Origin: Luteitalea sp.
Lineage (GTDB): Bacteria; Acidobacteriota; Vicinamibacteria; Vicinamibacterales; Vicinamibacteraceae
DNA length: 38,096 bases
NCBI GenBank assembly: GCA_009377495.1
Contig: WHTZ01000060.1
Location: 1-38,096, forward strand
Reading direction: 5' to 3'
The notes below the pieces were generated by a model. That model saw only the letters and a list, made by a program, of their open reading frames with translations. It was not told the DNA's origin and made no database searches. Of this stretch, positions 8,441 through 15,770 are shown piece after piece. Numbering within the stretch: position 1 is the first letter of the stretch; each line of letters starts with the position of its first letter. The position numbers were made by a program, and so were the translations under genes.

Positions 8441-8793
8441 GTTACCCCAGACCTGCCCCAGCCCTCGATCTCAGGTAGTCAGATTCAACTAGTTAATTAA
8501 ACGCTCGCACAATCTCATCCCAGCAGGTGGTCGTATCGATCCTTCGTCACTCGATTCGCTCGAACCTGGTGTCCGACGGTGCGTTCCGACTCGCTCCCGA
8601 CTTTTCGCTCGAGTTTCTTGGAGGCGTTACTCTTCAATTGATCGTCACGGCCATTGTGTTCGATACGCTCGCTGTTCACACGCCAAGAAGCACTTGCAGT
8701 CCGGGAAGGCGGCGGTTCGGCCAGGAGTTCGCGGACTCTGACAACGCTCGAGTGAGGATGCGTTCCTCGGTGCTCTGGACAAACGGGCGAGAC
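8441..8793. other. Intergenic, no recognisable gene
   Basis: This 350-bp stretch follows the truncation point of the second permease and ends at the stop of the AlbA_2 gene. It starts with an AT-rich patch (ACTAGTTAATTAAA near 8490). An open frame exists at 8527-8862 on the plus strand but resembles no family I know and runs into the AlbA_2 gene antisense. I see no RNA gene or convincing terminator. Confidence 0.4.
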
Positions 8794-9723
8794 TCAAGAA
8801 GCCATAGTCGTCTGTCGCCTGTAGGATTCTCTCGCCTTCTCGAAAAAGCTCGGATCGGATGAGTACTGCTGCACGATCCACTCGACGAACGCATCGCTGT
8901 ACTGCCGCGGCGACCATTGCGCCTTATACGAAAACGTGGGGTCGTCGTCGGTTCCAAATATTCGACGGACACACAAGACGTCATGTGAGCTGACTGCTCT
9001 CGGCTTCAAACGCTCACGGAGCCTCGTCACCAGCTCGGTCTGGCGATAAGGGTAGAGCTCATCGGCCTGGACCGCGTGGAAAGCGGGCGCATTCTCGTCG
9101 GTGCTTAGTCGTATCGGTGCGGCGTCGCGCGCCCCAGCCGGCGCAATTCTGTGCTGCACGATCTGCACCGTCGAACCAGGCGGCGCAGCAACGACCTTGG
9201 CGATACCGTCCATCCAGAACGTCCTGAGGCGGCTGACCTCCCTGTCCACAGCGGCGGCGAGGTCAGCGCATGTGCCAGGTTCACTCTTGGGTCCGTGTCT
9301 AAAATAGACTGTTCCTCTACCAAATGCGGTTTTCTGGCTGTTGGATCCCGCGGGGTAAGTTCCTGGAGACGTGAAAATCATGGGGACTCGCACGCCTGCG
9401 ATCCGGATGATCGCTACAGCCGCACCGTGTCTCGTACCCTCGCAGATTCGAAACATCGAGAATTGGGTCTCGGTGTAACTGTGGATCTTGTTCGTAACGT
9501 CGGCGAGGTCGACTTCAAGGACGGGCCCAATATCGTGACCGGAAACTGTGCCGTCATCGTTCACGCCGATGACGATCACTCCCCCGCCAGAGTTGGCCAT
9601 TGCGACAATGTCCTTGACCAACTCGCACCAGTCCTGCCTCGAGCTCGGGTCAAATTGTGCTTTGAAATCGACCTCGGCATCCTCTCCTTCGACGGCGTCG
9701 GGATCGTAGCTTGGCAGGTCCAT
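8794..9723 (-). CDS. AlbA_2 (Schlafen-type) ATP/DNA-binding domain protein
   Basis: This is a 309-residue protein. The N-terminal 150 residues form an AlbA_2 (Schlafen AlbA_2, divergent AAA_4) domain: an acidic entry motif (EDAEVDFKAQFD), then LVKDIVAMANSGGGVIVIGVNDDG, and a later TVYFRHGPKSEP segment that matches the usual ...F.R.G... end of the domain. The C-terminal half contains a region (ELYPYRQTELVTRLRERL) seen in stand-alone AlbA_2 proteins of unknown role. Members are linked to nucleic-acid binding, regulation or defence. The gene looks intact and faces away from the toxin-antitoxin debris. Its base composition is lower in GC than the ABC cluster, consistent with acquired DNA. Confidence 0.8.
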   Translation of the reverse strand: MDLPSYDPDAVEGEDAEVDFKAQFDPSSRQDWCELVKDIVAMANSGGGVIVIGVNDDGTVSGHDIGPVLEVDLADVTNKIHSYTETQFSMFRICEGTRHGAAVAIIRIAGVRVPMIFTSPGTYPAGSNSQKTAFGRGTVYFRHGPKSEPGTCADLAAAVDREVSRLRTFWMDGIAKVVAAPPGSTVQIVQHRIAPAGARDAAPIRLSTDENAPAFHAVQADELYPYRQTELVTRLRERLKPRAVSSHDVLCVRRIFGTDDDPTFSYKAQWSPRQYSDAFVEWIVQQYSSDPSFFEKARESYRRQTTMAS

Positions 9724-9829
9724 GCTTCGAGCACCACAGTCGCGTGACGAGCGGTAGTCAAATTCTCAACAGCTGAGCTAGGAATGTCAAGACTGTAGCT
9801 CTGTGCGTCTGCACGCGGAGCTGTTGCCA

Positions 9830-9988
9830 CTAGCTGAGCAACGTTCGAGCTGGTACGAGCGGGTCGGGTGTCGGACGCGTGTGGACGGCGAAGGCCGGCG
9901 GGATGAGGACCGAGTCAAAGAGCGCGAGGAGGAACGCCAGGCGCTCGCTGGCAGCGAAGGCGATCGGAGGTCTGGAATTGGAGACTGC
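9830..9988 (-). pseudogene. DUF3368 (PIN-like) toxin remnant, copy 1
   Basis: Read on the minus strand, this segment encodes AVSNSRPPIAFAASERLAFL and then LALFDSVLIPPA, which is the N-terminal 35 or so residues of a DUF3368 toxin (family pattern VSNSSPLIALA...LFD.V.IPPAV). It then loses similarity and stops at TAG (9830-9832). No start codon is well placed. The remainder of the toxin, including later acidic residues, is missing. It matches copy 2 at 12358-12472 over the same segment, about 60-70 percent by eye at the nucleotide level. Confidence 0.65.
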
Positions 9989-10011
9989 GTGCGCTCAGAG
10001 ACCGCCCAAGG

Positions 10012-10060
10012 CAGCCAGGGAGAACGGTAAGGGGAACGCTGGCCCGGGAGAAGTGTTCCC
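10012..10060. repeat. Palindromic-end repeat, copy 1 (GGGAAC...GTTCCC)
   Basis: GGGAAC at 10032-10037 and GTTCCC at 10055-10060 form an inverted repeat. The block is recognisably similar to 12885-12929, sharing the order (read on the minus strand) GGGAACACT, a GC-rich spacer, then CCTTA-CGTTC and CTGCCTT-like sequence. Each copy lies upstream of a DUF3368 toxin remnant. It is probably a small dispersed repeat or the end of a decayed element. Confidence 0.45.
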
Positions 10061-10107
10061 TCCTCGATAACGCCACGACCCCAGACCACTTCGCCGCTGC
10101 TTCTCCT

Positions 10108-10130
10108 CTGGTGTCCTCGCGAGTCCTCAG
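10108..10130 (+). repeat. 23-bp direct repeat, copy 1
   Basis: The block CTGGTGTCCTCGCGAGTCCT plus CAG is repeated at 10555-10577 with one mismatch. It contains the palindrome CTCGCGAG. The two copies bracket the ADOP permease fragment. Confidence 0.6.
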
Positions 10131-10287
10131 CTTTCGACGGTGGTCTTGGAGACATTCGAGACGGAAATAGGCGCGGACAAAGGCCCAGCCGCAGCTGTTG
10201 ACAGGCTACAGATTGACGCGTACGTTCTCTGTAGCGAGGCAACATGTCCGATCCGGGAGCCGAGGTGCCCTACGGCGCGCTGGACCT

Positions 10288-10443
10288 GCAATCACCTCGC
10301 TGTTGTTCGGCGTCTCCGCGACCGACGCACTTACGCTGGTCGTCGTGCTGACGACCCTGGCGGCCGTGGCGGTGCTGGCCAGTCTCCTGCCCGCGCTCCA
10401 CGCGACGAAGGTGGATCCGGTCAGGGCGTTGCGGGTCGAGTAG
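10288..10443 (+). pseudogene. C-terminal fragment of an ADOP/MacB-type FtsX permease
   Basis: About 51 codons read ITSLLFGVSATDALTLVVVL, one more hydrophobic stretch, then LPALHATKVDPVRALRVE and TAG at 10441-10443. This is the very conserved C-terminus of FtsX-domain permeases, in particular acidobacterial duplicated orphan permeases. The rest of the gene (usually about 800 residues) is absent; upstream in frame the sequence is unrelated. It is a gene relic flanked by 23-bp direct repeats. Confidence 0.8.
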
Positions 10444-10811
10444 ACGCTCGTCCGCTCCGACATCGCCGTGCGACTATCGCGTGTATGCGCGAGGCAGCAC
10501 CAGTCGCCCTTACCGAGGACGACTGTGCCGCGACGGCGGAACCCCGGTCATCGGCTGGTATCCTCGCGAGTCCTCAGTGTTGACAGGCCCCCTAGTTTCA
10601 ATGACTTGCGGTGATTTATTCTCCGACTCATTTGTCACGCACCTTGGTCAGTTCGACCCAGCGAGGTAAGCGTGCACCACAGCGACGGCCTTGGAGAACA
10701 GGCAGCCCGATTCGAGGCGGGCGTCCTGTGAGCCCAGTTGACTCGAGCGACGTGCCAACGAGTGGCCGTACCGGACAAGATCACCGAGAATAGAGCTTAC
10801 CGGAGGAACGG
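10444..10811. other. Intergenic, no gene seen
   Basis: This 370-bp gap lies between the ADOP relic and the DUF433 gene. It holds the second copy of the 23-bp repeat. I see no ORF with family resemblance; the DUF433 ribosome-binding site (GGAGGAA) lies at the end, before 10812. Confidence 0.4.
10555..10577 (+). repeat. 23-bp direct repeat, copy 2
   Basis: This matches 10108-10130 at 22 of 23 positions, 447 bp downstream. A TGTTGACAGG decamer follows it at 10578 onwards and also occurs at 10196-10205. Confidence 0.6.
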
Positions 10812-11042
10812 ATGCCTCAACTTACTCGGATAACTCGTGACCCACGGATAATGGGCGGCAAGCCCTGCATTCGCGGCATGCGCGTTACCGTCGGCGCCAT
10901 CGTCGGCCTGATGGGCGCAGGCCGCACCAACGAAGAGATTCTCCGTGAGTACCCGTATCTGGAGCCTGCCGATATTGCGGAGGCGCTGTCCTACGCGGCC
11001 TGGCGCGCGGAGGAGATCGAGGTCCCCCTGGGCGAGCGGTGA
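10812..11042 (+). CDS. DUF433 antitoxin
   Basis: This 76-residue DUF433 protein has the family core ITRDPRIMGGKPCIRGMRVTVG and the helix-turn-helix part ILREYPYLEPADIAEALSYAAWRA. DUF433 proteins are the antitoxin and DNA-binding partners of DUF5615 PIN-like toxins. A strong GGAGGAA site precedes the ATG. Its stop overlaps the GTG start of the toxin (11039), the usual coupled arrangement. The protein looks intact although its partner is frameshifted. Confidence 0.9.
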   Translation: MPQLTRITRDPRIMGGKPCIRGMRVTVGAIVGLMGAGRTNEEILREYPYLEPADIAEALSYAAWRAEEIEVPLGER

Positions 11043-11420
11043 AGCTGCTCATCGACATTGAACCTCTCGCCCGGCTGGGTCGACCGACTGGCGCAGCAGG
11101 GAGTAGACGCCGTTCATTGGTCCGCGATTGGGGCCGCAACCGCCCCAGACGACGACATCCTCTCGTGGGCTCGCGAGCACGGATTCGTGCTCGTAACGAA
11201 CGACCTCGACTTCTCCGCAATTCTTGCGGCTACCGCCGACCGCTCGCCCAGCGTGATTCAACTGCGTTGGCAGGACTTGCTCTCGGACGCCGCGATCGCG
11301 GCAGTCGTTTCAGTGGCTCAGACCCATTATGAGGCGATCTATCGTGGTGCACTGCTCTCGATCGACGAGCGTAGAACGCGTGTCAGGCTGCTACCGTTGC
11401 GCGAGCGCGGCGGATCCTGA
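11039..11420 (+). pseudogene. DUF5615 PIN-like toxin with N-terminal frameshift
   Basis: The natural start is the GTG at 11039 overlapping the DUF433 stop: MKLLID, then one extra T at 11058/11059 (GACATTGAAC in place of GACATGAAC) shifts the frame. After the shift the toxin reads MNLSPGWVDRLAQQGVDAVHW through LVTNDLDFSAILA to the TGA at 11418-11420, about 120 residues and otherwise full length. Translation could restart at the TTG at 11058, but such a product would lack LLID with the first conserved catalytic Asp of this Mut7-C/PIN-like fold. So the toxin is probably inactive, unless the base is a sequencing error. Confidence 0.8.
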
Positions 11421-11500
11421 GCGCCTTTGTCGCGCCCAGGACATCCATGGAATGTGGGATACGTTCGGCGCCAATCAACTCAAGACAGGTTGCCCCACGC

Positions 11501-12274
11501 ATGCGCGATCCTCACGTTGAACGGCTCTACTTCGAGATCGGCTCTGGCGAGGGAATCTCCTACCGCGACCCGGAACCGCTATCCTTCTTGAATCACCTGG
11601 GACGATTCGAGGTGCGCGATGGGACACTTGTAGTCGATCCGGCCGATCACTTTGCGGATCAGGAGGAAGCACAGACCGTCTTCGAACCTTTCCTCAGGGC
11701 CTGGGAAATCGAATCCGACCTCGCCTTCGGCGTGGGAACGATCCGCTTCAAGTTCCTTCGCGCGGCTGTCATCGACCGCGACCTTCCGCCCCCTGGGACG
11801 CGGCAAATCATCGCCGCCAAGGGATCGTTCAAGTTAACGGGTGTAGCCGTGCTACTTGCCACGGGCCACGCCATGAGGAAGCGGTCCCCTCCGCCACCCA
11901 GCACATTTCAGGTAACCGTCGATGTCGAACGAGCGTATAGGCGCTGGCGGCAGTTCGAAGCCGGGCGCGAGCCACTTCAAGCCATGGCTTACTTTGTTCT
12001 GACTCTGCTCCAGACTCCTGCAGGTGGCCGGAAACCAGCAGCCCACGAGTTCAACATAGACATCCAGGTACTCAACAGGCTTGGGGAGTTGACCTCCGCA
12101 CGCGGCGACGCGGCGACAGCCAGGAAGGCACCGCAGGCCGGTTCGTACGAGGACCTGAGCGAGCAGGAGCGCGTGTGGCTGAGAGAAGCAATCAAGCTGA
12201 TAATCAGGCGCCTCGGTGAACATGCATCAGGAAAAGCCCTCAGCCGGATAGGGATGGCGGACTTGCCGAAGTAA
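11501..12274 (+). CDS. Conserved hypothetical protein, 257 aa
   Basis: I do not recognise a named domain. The protein is soluble, mixed alpha/beta, with a first half of beta-rich character (RDPEPLSFLNHLGRFEVRDGTLVVDPADHF) followed by an EEAQTVFEPFLRAWEIE helix. The C-terminal end is helical (LSEQERVWLREAIKLIIRRLGEHA). Proteins with the same plan (DPHV start, then PEPL, then EEA...FLRAWE) occur scattered in bacterial genomes without known role. The start is set at the ATG at 11501 because MRDPHVERLYFEI fits that pattern; the longer frame from 11447 adds only unrelated residues. It stands alone, between two toxin-antitoxin loci. Confidence 0.65.
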   Translation: MRDPHVERLYFEIGSGEGISYRDPEPLSFLNHLGRFEVRDGTLVVDPADHFADQEEAQTVFEPFLRAWEIESDLAFGVGTIRFKFLRAAVIDRDLPPPGTRQIIAAKGSFKLTGVAVLLATGHAMRKRSPPPPSTFQVTVDVERAYRRWRQFEAGREPLQAMAYFVLTLLQTPAGGRKPAAHEFNIDIQVLNRLGELTSARGDAATARKAPQAGSYEDLSEQERVWLREAIKLIIRRLGEHASGKALSRIGMADLPK

Positions 12275-12357
12275 CGCGCCAGTTCCGTGGGGCCGCAGGA
12301 CACCAGGCAGCGAATCCGCTGACTGTGCACACGCTACCCGTGGGGGCTGGTTCATGG

Positions 12358-12472
12358 TCCGGCGGGTCTCGAAGGGGACGGCCGTCGGAATGACAACTGA
12401 GTCGAAGAGCGCCGAAAGTGCTGCGAAGCGCTCGATGGCAGCAAGGCGATCAGGGCTGGAATTGGAGCCGCC
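12358..12472 (-). pseudogene. DUF3368 (PIN-like) toxin remnant, copy 2
   Basis: Directly after the UPF0175 antitoxin on the minus strand, the sequence encodes SNSSPDRLAAIERFAALSAL then FDSVVIPTAVPFETRR, a clear DUF3368 N-terminal segment. Similarity ends there; the C-terminal two thirds of the toxin are missing and no proper start remains. UPF0175 and DUF3368 are a standard antitoxin-toxin pair, so this is the dead partner of the intact UPF0175 gene. Confidence 0.7.
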
Positions 12473-12476
12473 TGCC

Positions 12477-12737
12477 TCAGAGGCCGCCGCTCGCGTCGAG
12501 CTCCCGACGTAAGTCATCCCCATGGAGCTGAAAGTAAGGGATGCCCCTCGCGGACGCGTGCCAGATGAAGTCCTCACGGTCCATGCCGAGGAGCGCGGCC
12601 GCCCGGCCGCTCGACAGATCGCCCTGACGATAGAGCTCAAGCACGATCAGCTCTCGCGCGGCCTCCTTCACCGGACGCTGGAGCTCTTCGAGGAGTGCGA
12701 CGAGATCGTGATCGAGCTCGACTTGAGGTAGGCCCAT
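12477..12737 (-). CDS. UPF0175 family antitoxin
   Basis: This is an 86-residue UPF0175 protein: an N-terminal arm (ELDHDLVALLEELQRPVKEAARELIVLELYRQG) and a helix-turn-helix-like part (SSGRAAALLGMDREDFIWHASARGIPYF). UPF0175 proteins are antitoxins for DUF3368 PIN-like toxins. The gene is intact, but the toxin downstream (12358-12472) is only a fragment, so this is an orphan antitoxin that may still act as a repressor. ATG start at 12737. Confidence 0.85.
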   Translation of the reverse strand: MGLPQVELDHDLVALLEELQRPVKEAARELIVLELYRQGDLSSGRAAALLGMDREDFIWHASARGIPYFQLHGDDLRRELDASGGL

Positions 12738-14009
12738 ACTTGCCTCTCGTCACGCCATTGTACACGCTGCGGCATCAGTTCCTCGAGTGACCAGCGGGGG
12801 ACGAGAGGCGGGAAAGAAGCCTTGAGCGCTATCGTCCCTCTCTTTGTCCCCTACCATCCTGGCTACGTCGGTGCCGAAGGCGGCAGGCGCGAACGATAAG
12901 GCGAACGGTGCACCGGAACGAGTGTTCCCTTTTCATACCCTTAAGATCAGCCGCAAACGATGCTCGGTGTTTGGTTTGAAAGAACGAGCGGCCCTGCCGA
13001 CGTGACTGGTCGCTGGTCGGTTTGCGGTGGTGCGCCGGCGACAGGGCGGTGGCGTTCTTTGGCACCCTGTGACCGACAGAGAAGTGAGCACGGAAGCAGC
13101 CGGGGCGCGACGGTGAACGGTCGCATTCGTGGCGACGTACTGTGTCCCACCAGCGGCCACCTGAGGCGCCGCCCGCGTGCGTCGATGTCTACACCGGGCG
13201 AGACCGACATGTCCCGGACTCGCTGGTTCACATCGTCCCGCAGATGTTGGGCCGGGGGGAGCACCAAGACCGAGAGATTGGCAGGGCGGCAAGCAGAACA
13301 TGCGTCGATTCCACTGCGAGACCCCAGCTCGGCCACCAGGAACACACCGACGCCGGCCATCACGCGTTCGAGTGTCGAGCTGTGCTCGGCGCCGTGCAAG
13401 GCTCTTCGCTTCGCTCCGACCCCGCATGCGAACACAAGCGGGGCCTTCGGGCCTTGACGGCGCCTGCGCGCAGCTCAACGGAGGGCACTTGCGTGATGGC
13501 CGGCATGTTCGGCGTCGCCAGGCGGCAAGTTGTGACGTGGCCGGAGACGAACCGCCGGGTGACCGCGCGGGGGCGCCCACAGTGACCGCGGCCGCACATC
13601 TACCGGATTCGCTCGTGGAGCGCCAGCGCGCACCGCGTGTTAGGAATCGCCGCGTCGAAGCGTTCTATAGAAAAGGGTCTCGGTCGTGGTAAACAGCGTC
13701 GAGAACCGCTGAGCAAGAGCCACACCCGGCGCGCTACGACGACCAGCCGGCCGCCGGCTTTGCCAGAACCCGACTGGAGCCGCGATCACGGCGTCGGTGA
13801 TCCGGCGTCGCCGCGCCCGACGCCCCCCAACCTCAGGTCGCTCTGCGCGACCGGCGCGCGAGGCCCAGTCTCCCGCGCACCGATGTCGGCCTCACGCCCG
13901 CATCCGCGCCCGAATGTCGCACTGTCGGCACGCTGACTTGCGCAGCGGCGCGAACACCGCCCATCGATACCTGACCCGTATCAATGCGGGCCTTTTGGAG
14001 GCCGTAGCG
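12738..14009. other. Gene-poor 1.27 kb stretch
   Basis: No gene is supported. Several overlapping frames exist on both strands (the longest on the minus strand at 12947-13435), but none has family resemblance. The only structure I can defend is the palindromic-end repeat at 12885-12929. The stretch ends at the ribosome-binding site of the HTH gene (TTGGAGG at 13995-14001). It probably contains decayed mobile-element DNA. Confidence 0.4.
12885..12929. repeat. Palindromic-end repeat, copy 2
   Basis: This is related to 10012-10060: both read (minus strand) GGGAACACT, spacer, CGTTC-CCTTA-CGTTC, then CTGCC-CCTT. GGAACGAGTGTTCC at 12915-12928 is itself an inverted repeat (GGAAC/GTTCC). It lies upstream of the UPF0175-DUF3368 locus. 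Confidence 0.45.
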
Positions 14010-14303
14010 ATGAATCAGCGACGAGCAACGGTCAACGGCTCGATGTGCGCGGGTCGAGCTCCCCTGCGGATCTCCCACGACTCACCGCGCGCCATGCCTA
14101 GAGCCAACGTGGAGAGGTTCCCGTCTCTGCTCACCGTCGACGAGGTCGCTGATCTGCTCCGCACGACACGCCGCGCGATCTACGCCATGGTCGAGCGCCG
14201 GCAGCTCCCAGGTGTGGTACGCATTCGCCGGCGCGTGCTCCTTCGCGCAGACGAGCTGCTACACTGGCTCGACCAGAAGCGCGCGCCATCGCCGGAGGAG
14301 TAA
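14010..14303 (+). CDS. Excisionase-like helix-turn-helix protein
   Basis: This is a 97-residue protein whose C-terminal half is a MerR/Xis-type HTH_17 domain: SLLTVDEVADLLRTTRRAIYAMVERRQLPGVVRIRRRVLLRADELLHWLDQ. It fits a recombination directionality factor or a small DNA-binding partner of the integrase that starts 6 bp after its stop. The start is the ATG at 14010, which has TTGGAGG about nine bases upstream; an ATG at 14095 in the same frame is the short alternative. It is probably co-transcribed with the integrase and may control excision. Confidence 0.75.
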   Translation: MNQRRATVNGSMCAGRAPLRISHDSPRAMPRANVERFPSLLTVDEVADLLRTTRRAIYAMVERRQLPGVVRIRRRVLLRADELLHWLDQKRAPSPEE

Positions 14304-14309
14304 ACGGCG

Positions 14310-15431
14310 ATGAGCGTAAGAATCAGACGATATCGACGCGGCGGATGGGAAGTGGACCTTCGAGTGCGCATGCCGGACGGGACAGAGCGTCGCGAGCGCA
14401 AGCGCGCGCCAGTGTCGTCGCGATCGGCGGCAATTCGGTGGGGCGAAGCACGCGAGCGGCTGCTACTCGCGCAGGGTCCGCCGAAGCCACGAAAGGAGGT
14501 GCCATCGCTCGAGGAGGTTTGGCCGCGATTCATGGACGGCCACGCGCGGGCGAATCGGCTGAAGCCGAGCGGGGTCACATCGAAGGACAGCATCGGGCAC
14601 CTGCATCTCATCCCCGCGATGGGCCACAAGCGGCTCGATGCGATCACGACAGAGGCGGTACAGCAACTCAAGCATCGCCTTCGACATCGTGCACCGAAGA
14701 CGGTCAACGTGCTGACGGTGCTGAACGTGCTCCTGAAGCAAGCGATCGAGTGGGAGGTCATCGATCGGATGCCGTGCACGATTCGCCTGCTGCGGATCAC
14801 GAAAGGCTCGGCGGGGTTCTACGACTTCGACGAGTACGAGCGGCTGGTCGAGGCGGCGAAAGCACTCGATGCGAACGCGTATCTCATCGTGCTGTTGGGC
14901 GGTGAGGTGGGCTTACGGTGCGGCGAGATGATCGCGCTGGAGTGGAGCGACGTGGATCTCGGCAAGCGGCAGCTGTGCATCCAACGCTCGGAGTGGCGAG
15001 GCCACGTGAGCGCCACGAAGGGTGGACGCCTGCGGTACGTGCCGACGACGGCACGACTCGCGGCGGCCCTCCGCAGCCATCGGCACCTTCGGTCGGCGCG
15101 GGTGATCTGTCAGCGGGACGGATCGCCGCTCACGCAAGACATGGTGCGCGATCACGTCCAGCGGGCCGCGAGACGGGCGCAGCTCGCGAAGAGCGGCGTG
15201 CACCGGCTGCGCCATACGTTCTGCTCGCATCTTGCGATGCGTGGCGCGCCGGCGCGTGCGATCCAGGAGCTGGCCGGGCATCAGGACCTGACCACGACGC
15301 AGCGGTACATGCATCTGAGCCCCGCGGCGATCGAGGGCGCGATCCGCTTGCTCGATCAGTCCAGCTCCGCGCACATGTTTGGAGATATTCTGGAGACGGC
15401 AGAAAGGGAAACGGCTAAGCCACTTATCTAG
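14310..15431 (+). CDS. Tyrosine recombinase / phage-type integrase
   Basis: This 373-residue recombinase has an N-terminal arm-binding domain (residues 1-60), a SAM-like core-binding domain (about 66-160) and a catalytic domain (about 165-345). All catalytic residues are visible: Arg203 in GLRCGEMIAL, Lys237 in ATKGGR, His288 and Arg291 in HRLRHTF, His314 in GHQDL and the nucleophile Tyr323 in TQRYMHL. It appears intact. It ends 11 bp before the left copy of the 141-bp tRNA-Asp repeat, which is the expected position next to an attachment site. However, it lies outside the interval bounded by the two repeats, which suggests tandem elements. Confidence 0.95.
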   Translation: MSVRIRRYRRGGWEVDLRVRMPDGTERRERKRAPVSSRSAAIRWGEARERLLLAQGPPKPRKEVPSLEEVWPRFMDGHARANRLKPSGVTSKDSIGHLHLIPAMGHKRLDAITTEAVQQLKHRLRHRAPKTVNVLTVLNVLLKQAIEWEVIDRMPCTIRLLRITKGSAGFYDFDEYERLVEAAKALDANAYLIVLLGGEVGLRCGEMIALEWSDVDLGKRQLCIQRSEWRGHVSATKGGRLRYVPTTARLAAALRSHRHLRSARVICQRDGSPLTQDMVRDHVQRAARRAQLAKSGVHRLRHTFCSHLAMRGAPARAIQELAGHQDLTTTQRYMHLSPAAIEGAIRLLDQSSSAHMFGDILETAERETAKPLI

Positions 15432-15471
15432 AACAGGATAGGTGGCGGGGTCGACGGGACTCGAACCATCT

Positions 15472-15494
15472 CGCCTTGGCTGAAAGCCAAGGCG
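15472..15494. repeat. Perfect 10-bp hairpin inside the att repeat
   Basis: CGCCTTGGCT-GAA-AGCCAAGGCG is a perfect inverted repeat with a three-base loop; the same structure occurs in the right copy at 33025-33047. On the minus strand its centre resembles a tRNA anticodon arm, but no tRNA surrounds it. Confidence 0.7.
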
Positions 15495-15538
15495 GATCGA
15501 CTGAGGACGGCGAGCGAGCCATTCACGCGAAGCGTAAA

Positions 15539-15583
<45 letters not shown>

Positions 15584-15630
15584 CCTTGATCTCGAGCCGT
15601 TAACCCGCTACCGTGCAATCGCATACCGCG

Positions 15631-15652
15631 GGTGCCACGTCCCGGTGCCACG
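15631..15652 (+). repeat. Paired GTGCCACG motif, left end of island
   Basis: GTGCCACG occurs twice with 13-bp periodicity (15632 and 15645), separated by TCCCG. The same pair with the same spacing lies near the right end (32799 and 32812). These could be arm-type recombinase sites or a dispersed repeat. Confidence 0.4.
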
Positions 15653-15770
15653 CTCCGTTCCAAGCCTACCATCGCTCACGCCCCCGGGCTGGCAATGGCG
15701 GACCATCGTGAACGTCTATCCCCGACCTGGGGAACTAATGCGACAGTCAGTCAATCTTCCTCAACTGCGA

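Larger units (their letters stand above)
9989..10287. other. Gene-poor stretch with repeat debris
   Basis: No gene is supported here. It contains one copy of the GGGAAC/GTTCCC repeat (10032-10060) and the first copy of a 23-bp direct repeat (10108-10130). Open frames on both strands lack any family resemblance. Confidence 0.4.

Noticed and set aside
8527..8862. 111-codon plus-strand frame next to the AlbA_2 gene
   Set aside because: Half of it is antisense to the AlbA_2 gene and the remainder resembles nothing known.
12947..13435. 162-codon minus-strand frame in the gene-poor stretch
   Set aside because: No domain, no convincing ribosome-binding site, and overlapping frames of similar length exist on both strands.
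15472..15494. Possible tRNA-Glu-like anticodon arm (loop CUUUCAG)
   Set aside because: The stem is embedded in a longer perfect hairpin, and there is no D arm or matching acceptor. The T stem beside it has two mismatches.
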